Source: a virus. From it: a stretch of 47,187 nucleotides of DNA. The notes below the pieces were generated by a model that saw only the letters and a program-made list of their open reading frames with translations, did no database searches and was not told the DNA's origin. The DNA lies in IMG/VR virus record IMGVR_UViG_3300047324_000048, positions 1 through 47,187 of that record, one strand, 5' to 3'. The position numbers and the translations under genes are program-made. Below, one piece after another: positions 35,968-44,757 of this stretch (its first letter is position 1; each line of letters begins with the position of its first letter).

Positions 35968-38900
35968 ATGGCTGACGATACCGAAGCCTGGGTGCAGAGC
36001 CTCGCCGGCCACGCGCCCGCTCCAACCCCGCCGCCAGCGGTAGGCGTCGCCGGACTGCACCTCCCGGACCCAGCGACAGTGAAGCCCGTGGATCGTCCGA
36101 CCGGGGACACCCATCGGGCGAGCCTTCTGCGCCAGGCCGTCGATGCGATCGACGTTCCCTATGCGTACGAACAAGCGCTTCTCGGCGCCGACCGCCCTTC
36201 CCATGCTCATCTTAACGCTGGCGATATTGTGGGACCCCTTGGGCACATAGCGGTGAACCTAGCAGACCCGCACGTGCGCGCACGTGTGGGACAGGTGACG
36301 CAAGACCTTCTGCAAGGCGGCCCTAGCGCCGTGGCTGAGAACGACTTGATCTTCACCCGTGGCTGGGCCGACCGGGTTCTTCAAGACGTCAACGCATCGG
36401 ATGCAGACCGCGCCACGGCCACGTGGGTGGTGAACCAGCCCTTCTGGAGCGGTATTGCTCAGGGGGCAACGGAGTTTATGAATCCGGCCAACGACGCTGT
36501 TGGCGGCGTGCTGGGTACGGCGGGCAAAATCCTCGTTCGGGAGAGCCCGGAAGTGGCGGGGATCGTCAAGGGCGTACAGGCAGCGCACGCTGCAACGACC
36601 GGGGCGGCGATGGGCGCAGCCGGCCGCACCGCCGCGCGGCTCACGGCTCCGGCGCGCGCACGGTTGATGCAAGCCGCCGGACGCGCGGCGGTGCGGGTCG
36701 CCCGTGCAACGCCGCTTGGCGCGCGGTTGTTTGACCGCGCTGCGCAGAAGGGGCCCGTGCAGACGGCCGGGGGTGAGGCGGCGCCGAGCGTAACGGATCG
36801 GCTGGGCGCTGCGGGCGTGCATGCTGCGGTCCGTCAAGAGGGCACCGCGCACCAGCTCATCCGCGAAAATCAGCAAAAGATCATGCCACTTTGGGACGGG
36901 CTGGACGTTGCGCAGAAGCAAGAAATGCTGCGCGTTTCCGGCCGGGACGCGGCCGGCAATCCGTTGCACGCGCGCAACCCGGAGATCAAAGACCCGGACC
37001 CGATCCCGCCTACGGCGCTTGATCGCGTGCGCGCGCGGCTCACGGGCAAGCCCGCCGTCCCTAGGCCGTCGATGACGATTCAAGAACGCGCAAACGCCTA
37101 TCGCGATTGGAAGATCGAGCAGGACCGGATCGCGCAAAGCCTGGGCATTCGGTTGGAGGACGAGATCAACCCAGCCACGGGTGAGGTCGAGCGCGGCACG
37201 GGCAACGTGTACGACCCCAACACGCACTTCAACATGAAGCTCTACGATCAGAACCCGCGCTTCACGGGGGATATCGAGAAGATCAACCAGCGCCTCAAAG
37301 GGCTGGCGCCGAACGAGGCGACCGGGCAGGGCATTGGCAAGGCCCGGATCGGCGTGGGCGATGAGGAGCATTCCCGGGCCAACCCGATCGTCAACGACGA
37401 GGCGTGGAACGACCTGCACGAAGACTTCGACCCTGCCTACCAGGCCAACCAACACATCATCGAATCGCAAACCCGGATCGCTAACGCCCGCGAGGCCCAG
37501 CGGCTCAACATGATGCCGTCGATCGATCCGGCGACCGGCAGGCAGCGCACGCAACGGCTGGGCGACCAGGCCGTTCCGCTCAACGTGCGCCAGGAAGCGC
37601 CGTACGAGTGGCAAGAGCTCGACCCGGCTACCGGAAAGATGGTCACGAAAACGGGCCAAGGCCGCGAGGCGCGCGACCTGCTCGATGCGCTGGAGAAGAA
37701 ACGGATCAAGGCCGGAGCGTGGGAGAAAACGCTTGCGGACCCAGCCGCGCAGGCGCACGCCGCGGCGGTGGGGCGACCGCTTGCGGACTTCAACACGCGC
37801 AGTATCACCGCGCAGCGCACGGGACCCTATCTTGCACGTGCGCGTCAGGCGATCGCCGCGCAGCGCCAGGTGCTCTCGGGGTTGCGGCGCGCGTCGAATC
37901 GCGCGGGTGGCTTGGCTCCCATCGCGCAGAACCTTGAGCGTAGCGGTGCGCGGATGGATGACGCGCTCCGTGCGAACATGAAGGCCGCCGGCGCCGCCGC
38001 GCGCCGTGCCCCGGAATACGAAAAGGCCGCGCAAGATGCCCAGGAGTACCACGCGCAGCTTCAAAAGGCGATCGACCACGCCCCCACGCCCACGAAGCGG
38101 CAGATCACCGAAGTCGCCCGGGCAATGTTCGAGCAAGACATGGACGAGTACGGTCGTGCCGCCGATGCGTACCATGGCGTTGCGGATGAGCTTCAGCGTC
38201 TTCCCGGCAATCGTGGTGGCATACGGCCGGATTGGATTCGTACAAGGGGCCCGAACGGCAAGTCGACTTGGAAGCTGGCTGGCGAGTGGCAAGAGCTGTC
38301 CGAGCAGCGCCCCAAGAGCCGGTTCATTGATTGGACGAAGCCCAAGGACGATGATCCCACCGGGCGCATTGATTCGAACATCGACGCAATCGCTACCGAG
38401 CGCAATTTTCTTGTACCCTTTTCCAGCGGCGACGAGTTGCGCGAGTGGCTTGAGCGGCACCCGACCCCGCCAAAGCCGCCCAAATATAGCCAGTATCTCG
38501 ATCGGGCACAACGCGAGATCACCGACATGTTCCAGCAAGCCGACAGGGCCGGCAAGCAGCGCATCCTGGAGCAGATCGGCATGCCCGATAAGGGGCCAGC
38601 CGAAGCGCTGTATCAGTTGCGGCGGCAGGTGGCCGAATTGAAAGCCGGCGCCGCCAGGGCCTCGAAAGAGGCCGAGAACCGCCGCTTTGCCGAGCGCGAG
38701 CTGGGCCCGGGCGCGCGCGCATCGGTTGCAGCACAGGCGCGCGCGGCGGCGGGCCTGTGGCAGACGGCGGTCGGGCTCGATGGCGATATCGCGCGGCTCA
38801 ACCGCGACATGCAGAAGGCCGTAACGAGCACGCGCGATCGGCTGGCGCAGCGCCGGGCGCTCACCGAAGCCAAACTCGCGATCAGCGCCCGGTTCAAGAA

Positions 38901-40527
38901 GTTCCAGAAAGACTTGATGGACGCAACGACGACGCCGCTTCGCGAGCGATCGATCAAGGTGCCCGAGGGCTACTCGCTGGAAGCCGAGCAGGGCTACGGG
39001 CATACCTACGAGTGGACGGACCCCGACCCGAACACCGGCAAGCGCAAAGTGCGGCCGATGGACTACGTGCGCGATAGCTCGCTCATCAACTACTCCAAGA
39101 CGTTGACCCCGCAAGCGCAGCAGGACTTGCATTGGGTGCTCAAGGCGATGGGGCTTGCGTCGACGTTGCAGCGCATGGGCATCGTCGCCTTGCCGTTCGT
39201 TCACGCATTCAATAACCTCGGGATGCACGGGCTCCAAGAGGGCGTGGCGCCGCAACGGCTCTACGATGTGTACCGCGGCGCGTACAAGCCCGATCCCGCC
39301 ATGATTGAAGAAATGACCGATTGGGGCTACCGTCAGGGCGCGGCGGAAGAAGCCTTCCGCATGGGCAAAACCGATGTGCATGGCACGACGGCGGGGCCGC
39401 AGCGCCGGGCGATCATGGCAAACCGGTTGGGCAATACCGTAGCGCGCAAGACGGGCGAGCGGGACCTGGGCGATGCGGCCGAATCGATCGCTCGGCCGGC
39501 GATGGCGGTTGCGGACAAGTTCTCCGGCGGCTACAACCGCATGAACCATTGGCTGTTCGGGCAGGTGCAGGATGGGATTGCCGCGTCGATCTACGAGCGG
39601 CTGCGCAAGCCTGTTGCGCAAGGCGGGGAAGGGCTCTCGCCGGGTGAAGCGGTGCAGCGCGTCCTTAAGGCGGTAAGCGACCCGGCGAACATCACGCCGT
39701 TCGAGCGCCGTGCTGGGCTCGACAAGCTGTTCTACTTCTTGCCCTGGATGAAGACCGTGGTGCCGTTTCAAATCAAGAAGGGCCTCATCGACCCGAAGTG
39801 GTGGACCTCTCAGGTGTCGGGCATCCGCACGAACAACGAACTCCAAGGCTACGATGATCCGTCGCAGCCGTTCACGATGACCCTGAGCCGCCCGGACGAT
39901 CAGGGCCGCGTGCGTCGGGCGCCGTTGTTCACTCCGCAACGGGTGCTCGGTGCGGCTTCGGACGCGGTGCGTATCCCCGCGGACCTCTACGAAGGGGCGA
40001 CGTCGGACGGGCGCGGGTACGAACGCGCACTTACCGATGCGATGGCGCCGTTTAACTACGTGGCCGGCCACCTCGTAGCGCCGGCGGAACTCGGGTGGGA
40101 GGGCGTGCAGGCCGGGCTTGCCGCGCGATCCCCGGAGGGCGCCGCGTCGTTGCCGCCCTACAACCCGTTCTCCGCACCGCCCGGATCGAAGTTCCCAACC
40201 GGCGCGTACATCGCCAATGCGCTGGCGGCCGGGTTGCTGTCGCCGGTGGAGAAGGCCGAATCGATCGGTCAAACGATGCAGGGCGCCTCACCGATGGACT
40301 ACCTCACGCAGCTCCCGGCCGACGCCGCCATGTCTCTCATTGGTTCGACGCCCTACTTAATCACGGAGCAGAAGACCGCGCTGGAGAAGCGGCTTGACGA
40401 CCGGCTCAAGAACCCGCTGGAGAGGCGGAACGAGGCGATGCTGCGCCGGGAATTGCTTGAGGCGCAGCAGGCGGGGGATGAGGGTGCGTACGAGGACATT
40501 CTGAAGCAGCTTGACGCCGCTCCCTAG
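35968..40527 (+). CDS. large internal virion / ejection protein, 1519 aa
   Basis: Largest gene in the window, GGAAGGG before the ATG. N-terminal ~110 residues are Pro/Ala-rich, followed by a helical region with hydrophobic segments and Ala-rich helices, a charged middle with many Gln/Arg/Glu heptads, and a C-terminal third with blocks such as FVHAFNNLGMHGLQEG, YNRMNHWLFGQVQDG and FLPWMKTVVPFQIKKG. That last block resembles the large polyvalent or internal virion proteins of podoviruses that form the DNA-delivery channel. No lytic or RNA polymerase motif was found. The large open frame on the opposite strand is a shadow. Confidence 0.7.
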   Translation: MADDTEAWVQSLAGHAPAPTPPPAVGVAGLHLPDPATVKPVDRPTGDTHRASLLRQAVDAIDVPYAYEQALLGADRPSHAHLNAGDIVGPLGHIAVNLADPHVRARVGQVTQDLLQGGPSAVAENDLIFTRGWADRVLQDVNASDADRATATWVVNQPFWSGIAQGATEFMNPANDAVGGVLGTAGKILVRESPEVAGIVKGVQAAHAATTGAAMGAAGRTAARLTAPARARLMQAAGRAAVRVARATPLGARLFDRAAQKGPVQTAGGEAAPSVTDRLGAAGVHAAVRQEGTAHQLIRENQQKIMPLWDGLDVAQKQEMLRVSGRDAAGNPLHARNPEIKDPDPIPPTALDRVRARLTGKPAVPRPSMTIQERANAYRDWKIEQDRIAQSLGIRLEDEINPATGEVERGTGNVYDPNTHFNMKLYDQNPRFTGDIEKINQRLKGLAPNEATGQGIGKARIGVGDEEHSRANPIVNDEAWNDLHEDFDPAYQANQHIIESQTRIANAREAQRLNMMPSIDPATGRQRTQRLGDQAVPLNVRQEAPYEWQELDPATGKMVTKTGQGREARDLLDALEKKRIKAGAWEKTLADPAAQAHAAAVGRPLADFNTRSITAQRTGPYLARARQAIAAQRQVLSGLRRASNRAGGLAPIAQNLERSGARMDDALRANMKAAGAAARRAPEYEKAAQDAQEYHAQLQKAIDHAPTPTKRQITEVARAMFEQDMDEYGRAADAYHGVADELQRLPGNRGGIRPDWIRTRGPNGKSTWKLAGEWQELSEQRPKSRFIDWTKPKDDDPTGRIDSNIDAIATERNFLVPFSSGDELREWLERHPTPPKPPKYSQYLDRAQREITDMFQQADRAGKQRILEQIGMPDKGPAEALYQLRRQVAELKAGAARASKEAENRRFAERELGPGARASVAAQARAAAGLWQTAVGLDGDIARLNRDMQKAVTSTRDRLAQRRALTEAKLAISARFKKFQKDLMDATTTPLRERSIKVPEGYSLEAEQGYGHTYEWTDPDPNTGKRKVRPMDYVRDSSLINYSKTLTPQAQQDLHWVLKAMGLASTLQRMGIVALPFVHAFNNLGMHGLQEGVAPQRLYDVYRGAYKPDPAMIEEMTDWGYRQGAAEEAFRMGKTDVHGTTAGPQRRAIMANRLGNTVARKTGERDLGDAAESIARPAMAVADKFSGGYNRMNHWLFGQVQDGIAASIYERLRKPVAQGGEGLSPGEAVQRVLKAVSDPANITPFERRAGLDKLFYFLPWMKTVVPFQIKKGLIDPKWWTSQVSGIRTNNELQGYDDPSQPFTMTLSRPDDQGRVRRAPLFTPQRVLGAASDAVRIPADLYEGATSDGRGYERALTDAMAPFNYVAGHLVAPAELGWEGVQAGLAARSPEGAASLPPYNPFSAPPGSKFPTGAYIANALAAGLLSPVEKAESIGQTMQGASPMDYLTQLPADAAMSLIGSTPYLITEQKTALEKRLDDRLKNPLERRNEAMLRRELLEAQQAGDEGAYEDILKQLDAAP

Positions 40528-41650
40528 CCAACGCCTCCAGCATCGCTTTGCAAACCGCTTTGCCCATTTTGCAGGGCCAAGAGTTGGCTATTGCCTGTCC
40601 TCGCTGCGTTTTCGTCATCCCGGCCCAATCGAACGAGTCGGGGATGGAGTGCGCGCGGGCCATTTCCAGGAGCGACGGGTTGCGGCAGCCGCCGAGTTTC
40701 GCCTGAGCCGAGCCACGGTACGAGTTTGCCAAGACGGAGCCTAGTACGTCCCCATCCGCGAAGCGGGTGTCCCCATCCGCGAAGCGGGTGTCCCTATCCG
40801 CGAAGCTCGCACTACGCATCGCGATCGGAGCGCAGTTATCGGGGCACTCCTCGCAAACGCCCACTTTTGAACCGAATGTCGGCTTGCCGCTGCCATTGTT
40901 CTTGGAACCGTGTGCCGACGTAGAAGTTAGACTTGGGAAAAATCCATCGTCGCCTACAACCGCCGAGCATTCCTCGCAAACGGTGATGAGTTTCCCGCTT
41001 CCGCGAACGTCATGCCCGTGCCATGACTGAGCGGTGAGCGTATCGAGCGTATCGAGCGTATCGAGCGTATCGTCGTAGTGTCCGTGGTTTCCGGCCTTGC
41101 ACCCGCTACGCTTTGCACGGATACGGGCGCACTCGTCGTGGTCCTTAATGTCCCGGATACGCAGCGGCCCCGGCGTCGGAATAACGTGGAGTAGGTAGTT
41201 CGAGTAAAACCAACGCTTGCGCGACGTAACGTCCCCGAAGTCGGCGGCGCAGAACCGCTCGGACCACGGTGCGTCGATGAGCCGCGACACCACGTTCTCC
41301 ATGATGTACGGCGTTTCGTTGCGTTCGCCGAAGCCAACCAGCCGAAGGAAGTCGGGCAGGCAGTTGCGATCGTCGTCGTGGCCCTTGCGTTTGCCGGCGA
41401 GGCTGAACGGTTGGCAGGGAGGACCGCCGATGATGAGGTCGTGCGGCGGAAGATCGGCGCGCTGCATCGTCTTGACGTTGGCGACCTGGGCCACGGGATG
41501 CCGCAGGTTCGCGTTGTATGCTTTGACCGCCGCGCTCCAACTATCAAAGGCTGCGACCACTTCGACCTCGATGCCAAGCTCGTCTGCGGCGTCGTAGAGG
41601 CCGGCGTCGGCGTTGCCGATTCCAGCGAACAAACTGACAACGCGGATCAT
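40406..41650 (-). CDS. DNA (cytosine-5) methyltransferase
   Basis: Adds a methyl group from SAM to cytosine C5. 414 residues starting at ATG 41650. Motif I is SLFAGIGNADAGL (residues 6-18), motif IV GGPPCQPFS with catalytic Cys79, motif VI MENV (117-120), motif VIII SRKRW (143-147), and motif IX/X is QAIANSWPCKMG near the end. The target-recognition area carries two CxxC groups (CEECSA, CEECPDNC) and short tandem repeats (TLD x4, FADGDTR-type x3). The final ~35 residues overlap the end of the 1519-residue gene on the other strand. Probably protects phage DNA from host restriction or controls expression. Confidence 0.88.
   Translation of the reverse strand: MIRVVSLFAGIGNADAGLYDAADELGIEVEVVAAFDSWSAAVKAYNANLRHPVAQVANVKTMQRADLPPHDLIIGGPPCQPFSLAGKRKGHDDDRNCLPDFLRLVGFGERNETPYIMENVVSRLIDAPWSERFCAADFGDVTSRKRWFYSNYLLHVIPTPGPLRIRDIKDHDECARIRAKRSGCKAGNHGHYDDTLDTLDTLDTLTAQSWHGHDVRGSGKLITVCEECSAVVGDDGFFPSLTSTSAHGSKNNGSGKPTFGSKVGVCEECPDNCAPIAMRSASFADRDTRFADGDTRFADGDVLGSVLANSYRGSAQAKLGGCRNPSLLEMARAHSIPDSFDWAGMTKTQRGQAIANSWPCKMGKAVCKAMLEALARERRQAASECPRTHPHPPPAAPQAIPGAASPRSASPAGS
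40748..40806 (-). repeat. 21-bp tandem repeat in the methyltransferase target-recognition region
   Basis: Copies at 40748-40768 and 40769-40789 are identical (GTCCCCATCCGCGAAGCG plus GGT on the plus strand); a third partial copy runs 40790-40806 with one change. Multiple of three, so the frame is kept and the protein shows three seven-residue repeats of FADGDTR type. Confidence 0.75.
41036..41071 (-). repeat. 9-bp tandem repeat, four copies, in the methyltransferase
   Basis: GAGCGTATC is repeated perfectly at 41036, 41045, 41054 and 41063 on the plus strand, encoding Thr-Leu-Asp x4 on the minus strand. Keeps the frame. Confidence 0.8.
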
Positions 41651-41805
41651 CGCTGCAAGCCCCTTGCCCGCTTTATCAGTGGCTGGTACTTCGCGATGAG
41701 CGCCTGCATTTCGTCCTTGTCGCAGCGGTCGCAGTCCGCTGCACATACGAGCAGCCTCGCAAGGTCGTCAAGCTCGACGTAGAGGACGATGATGGGTTTA
41801 TCCAC
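41647..41805 (-). CDS. hypothetical protein, 52 aa, two-Cys helix
   Basis: Starts at GTG 41805 behind AAAGGA and ends with an ATGA overlap into the methyltransferase. The 52-residue product has a strand-like start (DKPIIVLYVELDD), a cysteine trio VCAADCDRCDKDEM and a basic helix AKYQPLIKRARGLQR. Could hold a metal ion. Not recognised; its coupling to the methyltransferase suggests an accessory or regulatory role. Confidence 0.55.
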   Translation of the reverse strand: MDKPIIVLYVELDDLARLLVCAADCDRCDKDEMQALIAKYQPLIKRARGLQR

Positions 41806-41817
41806 GGGTCGGTCCTT

Positions 41818-42039
41818 TCACGGCGAACCGTCCGGCCCGGTCGGCTCGATCTGGTCGATGCTCTCGCGCAGGTCCGCGATCTGCTGCGGCGTGGGAGCGG
41901 CACTGAGCGATGACAGGGGGACGAACATCGTTTGGCCCTCGGGAAGCCTAACGATATAGTGTGTTGGTAAGGCGGTTGATGTTGCCAAGAACGTCGCGCT
42001 GACGTAGACGGGTTGCCCTGGCTCGTAGGTGTCGCTCAT
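41818..42039 (-). CDS. hypothetical protein, 73 aa
   Basis: 73 residues: beta-rich N-terminal part (YEPGQPVYVSATFLATS, HYIVRLPEGQTMFVPL) resembling a small SH3- or KOW-like barrel, then a helix PQQIADLRESIDQIE and a Pro/Gly end. Coupled by ATGA to the Dam gene upstream (42036-42039). No recognised family. Confidence 0.6.
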   Translation of the reverse strand: MSDTYEPGQPVYVSATFLATSTALPTHYIVRLPEGQTMFVPLSSLSAAPTPQQIADLRESIDQIEPTGPDGSP

Positions 42040-42509
42040 AGCGCATCACCGTTCGGGTGCCTGAAGATCACCACCGCACTTGGAAACGGCGCGCTATTCT
42101 TATGCCCGCCGAACTTCAGCCGACCGCGAAGAAACCGTATCTCACCCTTCATGCAGTAGTCGTGCCACCAGGCGGTGTCGGTGCGCGCCGGGAGCAAACA
42201 GACAACGGTCGCGCCCTTTTGCGCCTCCTCGTAAGCCTTATGAATCCATTGCTTGATTACGCGCCCGTAGGGTGGGTTCATCCAGCAGACGTTCCGCCTA
42301 CTAGAACTGCTTGTAAACGGAGCCTACGTTATCCACGAAAGACGCAGCGCGTTTTGATCTTTTGTAATGAAGTGTGGGCACTTTGCATTCTCGGGCGTCG
42401 CGCACACATCCAGCGTGAACCCGAACTCCGCGTCGAGCGCGGCGAATAACTTCTGCGGCGTTTCCCACTCCGGTGTGGCGCTTGAATAGTGTACGGCCAT
42501 GCGGCTCAC
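42036..42509 (-). pseudogene. Dam-type DNA N6-adenine methyltransferase interrupted by an in-frame amber codon
   Basis: The protein adds methyl to adenine N6. The first 61 codons (VHYSSATPEWETPQ, FTLDVCATPENAKC, DQNALRLSW) are the N-terminal and SAM-site half of the phage Dam family, then a TAG at 42326-42324 ends the frame. Without leaving the frame, 14 codons later the second half resumes with CWMNPPYGR, the catalytic (D/N)PPY motif, followed by GATVVCLLPARTDTAWWHDY and SAPFPSAVVIF. Without the TAG the gene is one 157-codon methyltransferase of ordinary length. Readthrough, a sequencing error and a true mutation are all possible. Confidence 0.75.
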
Positions 42510-43261
42510 GGTGCGTTCTCCAAAAGCGCGATGAGTAGGTCGGCCATCTTACTCCACGCCGCGCTCTCCGCCGCGTATGCCGCGTATGCCGCGCTCCGCG
42601 CCGCGCTCTCTGCCGCGTTTGCCGCGTATGCCGCGCTCTCTGCCGCGCTCCGCGCCGCGCTCTCTGCCGCGTTTGCCGCGTATGCCGCGCTCTCTGCCGC
42701 GCTCCGCGCCGCGCTCTCTGCCGCGCTCTCTGCCGCGTTTGCCGCTCTCCATGCCGCGCTCTCTGCCGCGCACCATGCCGCGTATGCCGCCGCGTTCCCC
42801 GCCGCGCTCGCGTCAACGGGCTCACCGTTGCCCCAGGCAGCACAGAGCCGCGCAATCTCTGCGACAGTATCCTTCACGATAGGGTGACCAATGCCCGGCG
42901 TTATCGAGGCGTCCGTCAATATGCCAGCGAGGAACTGCCACTGCACCAGCGACAGGTCCGCACCGGGGCGTATGGCGGCCATGAACCGCTGCGGCCATTC
43001 CATCGCTGCCTCGTTGGGCAAGTGCTCGAAGATACGGTCCTCTAGCCATGCGAGCGCCTCGGGAATGCCGAATCGCGGCTCGTACTCGGCATGGTTGCCA
43101 CTGTGGATCGTGCATCCGACCGCGCAGCCCTTGCCGTACTCCCAATACCGGCCCTTAACCAGTTGGTCGGCTTTGCGGTGCAGGTCTAGCTGCGCGAGGA
43201 TGGCGTCCTTTTCACTTTGCTCGCCGTGGTAGGCGATGAGTTTGGCGGTTGTCGTCGTCAT
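42506..43261 (-). CDS. Ala-rich repeat protein, 251 aa
   Basis: Starts at ATG 43261. The N-terminal ~170 residues look globular: a helical start (LIAYHGEQSEKDAILAQLD), KGCAVGCTIHSGNHAEYE with a Cys pair and histidines, and a helix LVQWQFLAGILTDAS. Residues about 170-240 are an Ala-rich low-complexity tract (AAESAARSAAESAAYAAN and variants) encoded by near-identical 15- and 9-bp units. A final helix closes the protein. Similar tracts occur in other phage hypotheticals. The globular part seems real; the repeat may act as a rigid helical linker. Confidence 0.6.
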   Translation of the reverse strand: MTTTTAKLIAYHGEQSEKDAILAQLDLHRKADQLVKGRYWEYGKGCAVGCTIHSGNHAEYEPRFGIPEALAWLEDRIFEHLPNEAAMEWPQRFMAAIRPGADLSLVQWQFLAGILTDASITPGIGHPIVKDTVAEIARLCAAWGNGEPVDASAAGNAAAYAAWCAAESAAWRAANAAESAAESAARSAAESAAYAANAAESAARSAAESAAYAANAAESAARSAAYAAYAAESAAWSKMADLLIALLENAP

Positions 43262-43461
43262 GCGTTCTCCTTTGTGGTGGTGGGGACGGATTGATCCAGG
43301 TGGATACTTGAGCGATTGTGCAGCCGCGCGTTTTCGTGAGCCATCCCCGGCACGCGAAAGGAGCGGCTCATCGTCTTGCAAGCATTGCAGATGACAACGT
43401 ACTGTGTCTTGCCGCGCTTCGTCGCGGTGTGCGCGACGTAGGCCGTTTGAACGTCCCTCAT
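43258..43461 (-). CDS. hypothetical zinc-type protein, 67 aa
   Basis: 67 residues, coupled by ATGA to both neighbours. VAHTATKRGKTQYVVICNACKTMSRSF (broken here) shows a basic part and one CxxC knuckle; further histidines HENARLHN follow. Could be a small zinc-binding or RNA-binding protein. Not recognised. Confidence 0.55.
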   Translation of the reverse strand: MRDVQTAYVAHTATKRGKTQYVVICNACKTMSRSFRVPGMAHENARLHNRSSIHLDQSVPTTTKENA

Positions 43462-43934
43462 TTGCTCTGCTCTCCACGCACGGCTTGGGGCTGAAACTCA
43501 TGCGAGTAAATGTGCGCCAAGAAATGCTCTTGCTGTGTGTACCCGCAATCGTCTACCACGCAACGGGTCTCTGGCTCGTCAATAATGGCGAGGAGTCTCG
43601 CCCCTGAGTAGCCACCGCGCTCGATACTCAGGCGTATTCGCTGGAGCTTTGAGTCCGCTGCATTACACTCGTCGCTCAGGTGCGACAGTTCGCTGCGCAG
43701 TTCAGCGAGATCGTCTATCAGTCGGTCCCGCTCTGCGCGCACGGATTCAAGTTCGCGCCGCACGTTCGAGAGTGTCTCATTCTCGCGCTGCAGGGTAGCG
43801 CGCTCGGCGCGCAGGCGTTCGATTTCGTCGACAATCTGATCGTACATGCCGCCGTAGTCTATGCGCGCGAGACGCTCAACGCGCGCTTTCTTACGCAGCC
43901 ACTCGATCATATCTTGCGCTGCAGTCTCAGCCAT
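43458..43934 (-). CDS. coiled-coil protein, 158 aa
   Basis: Residues about 30-110 form one continuous coiled coil (QIVDEIERLRAERATLQ, ENETLSNVRRELESVRAERD, LAELRSELSHLSDEC) preceded by a helix MIEWLRKKARVERLARI. The C-terminal ~35 residues have a CVVDDCGYTQQEHFLAH element with Cys/His, possibly zinc-binding. Likely a dimeric or oligomeric scaffold for another protein. Function unknown. Confidence 0.7.
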   Translation of the reverse strand: MAETAAQDMIEWLRKKARVERLARIDYGGMYDQIVDEIERLRAERATLQRENETLSNVRRELESVRAERDRLIDDLAELRSELSHLSDECNAADSKLQRIRLSIERGGYSGARLLAIIDEPETRCVVDDCGYTQQEHFLAHIYSHEFQPQAVRGEQSK

Positions 43935-43967
43935 TGTTGGGTCCCCGCTGGAGGTTGGTGTAGTCGC

Positions 43968-44120
43968 TCATGGCTTCGCTTTCTTTGGTGGGCTGGCGAC
44001 GGTGATGAGGCTGCGATTCTTGAGGCACCAATCCGCCAAGTCGGCTGCGGTGTCGGGCCAAGTGTCATTGTCAAGCTCGTAAATGCGAAGGAGCTTCTCA
44101 AACCGCTGCTGTTTTGTCAT
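43968..44120 (-). CDS. hypothetical protein, 50 aa
   Basis: 50 residues starting at ATG 44120, overlapping the upstream gene's stop by ATGA. Helical, MTKQQRFEKLLRIYELD then WPDTAADLADWCLKN, ending with a basic SPPKKAKP tail. No motif. Its packing against the neighbouring gene is the only support. Confidence 0.5.
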   Translation of the reverse strand: MTKQQRFEKLLRIYELDNDTWPDTAADLADWCLKNRSLITVASPPKKAKP

Positions 44121-44518
44121 GGTTTGGGTCCCTCCAGGATGCGGCGCGTGGCACAAATAGGCTTGTCGGGGCCGTGGTCGTGCGCCTCGGAGCAGAACAA
44201 GGATTGCCCGGCGTGCGGTTCGCAACACGCGGAGCAAATGTCGTAGAGCTTGGCACAGGTGAAGCCAATATCTTCAACCAACACAACATCCGGACCGTCT
44301 TTTCCGTCGTGGTCATGGTCGCACTCGTCGTAAATGCCGTAGGGCTTGTGGAGGTCACGCACGGCGTCTAGCTGCGCGGCTTGGGCACGCAACACGTTTG
44401 CGGCTTCGCGAACGAGGTACGCGCTCATCGGCTTGTCGTCGTCAATGTCTTTCGCGATCTGTGGCAGCGCATCGTTGACCAGGTACGCGGTAGGGTCGGC
44501 CTTCGCTTCGACGCTCAT
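44117..44518 (-). CDS. Cys/His-rich protein, 133 aa
   Basis: 133 residues from ATG 44518 (ATGA overlap with the 80-residue gene). N-terminal helical half (NDALPQIAKDIDDDKPM, SAYLVREAANVLRAQ), then DECDHDHDGKDG with a His/Asp cluster, and FTCAKLYDICSACCEPH with CFCSEAHDH-like ligands near the end. Six cysteines and several histidines suggest a zinc-stabilised C-terminal domain. The frame is open further upstream, but ATG 44518 is placed by the overlap. Family unknown. Confidence 0.6.
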   Translation of the reverse strand: MSVEAKADPTAYLVNDALPQIAKDIDDDKPMSAYLVREAANVLRAQAAQLDAVRDLHKPYGIYDECDHDHDGKDGPDVVLVEDIGFTCAKLYDICSACCEPHAGQSLFCSEAHDHGPDKPICATRRILEGPKP

Positions 44519-44757
44519 CGCGACACCTCTGCGGGAATGGCAGCGTGGAGCCCGTGACGAGGGCGCGGCGTGCTCCACTTGATGTAGAAGTCGCGGAGAA
44601 TGGGAGCGCCCTTGATCGCGTCAGCGTCGGGCCACCCATAGTGATCGCGCAACGCGGCTCGACACTCTTCTTCGGTGGGGACCTTAGCGAGGTCATCCAT
44701 TTGTCGCGCTTCTTCCGCGCGCAACGCCTTCAGTCGGCGACGTTTCGCCAGGCTCAT
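44515..44757 (-). CDS. hypothetical basic helical protein, 80 aa
   Basis: Coupled by ATGA on both sides. The N-terminal 30 residues are a charged helix (SLAKRRRLKALRAEEARQM), followed by EEECRAALRDHYGWPD and ILRDFYIKWSTPRPRHG. No motif of known family. Perhaps a DNA-binding accessory. The consistent operon packing makes translation likely. Confidence 0.6.
   Translation of the reverse strand: MSLAKRRRLKALRAEEARQMDDLAKVPTEEECRAALRDHYGWPDADAIKGAPILRDFYIKWSTPRPRHGLHAAIPAEVSR

Noticed and set aside
36259-40272. Open frame of 1337 codons on the minus strand under the 1519-residue gene
   Set aside because: Its codons are aligned antiparallel with the plus gene, the usual source of long shadow frames in GC-rich DNA; composition is Arg/His/Pro-rich and shows no domain, while the plus frame matches internal virion proteins.
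34217-40527. Virion RNA polymerase or transglycosylase domains in the large ejection proteins
   Set aside because: No catalytic polymerase or lytic motifs were found in either protein; only the M15-like peptidase in the -1 frame has an enzyme signature.
42324-42326. Whole-genome TAG reassignment to explain the amber in the Dam gene
   Set aside because: Several well-supported genes here end in TAG (for example those ending at 11027, 16464-17282 and 35617), and extending them through TAG adds no conserved domain.
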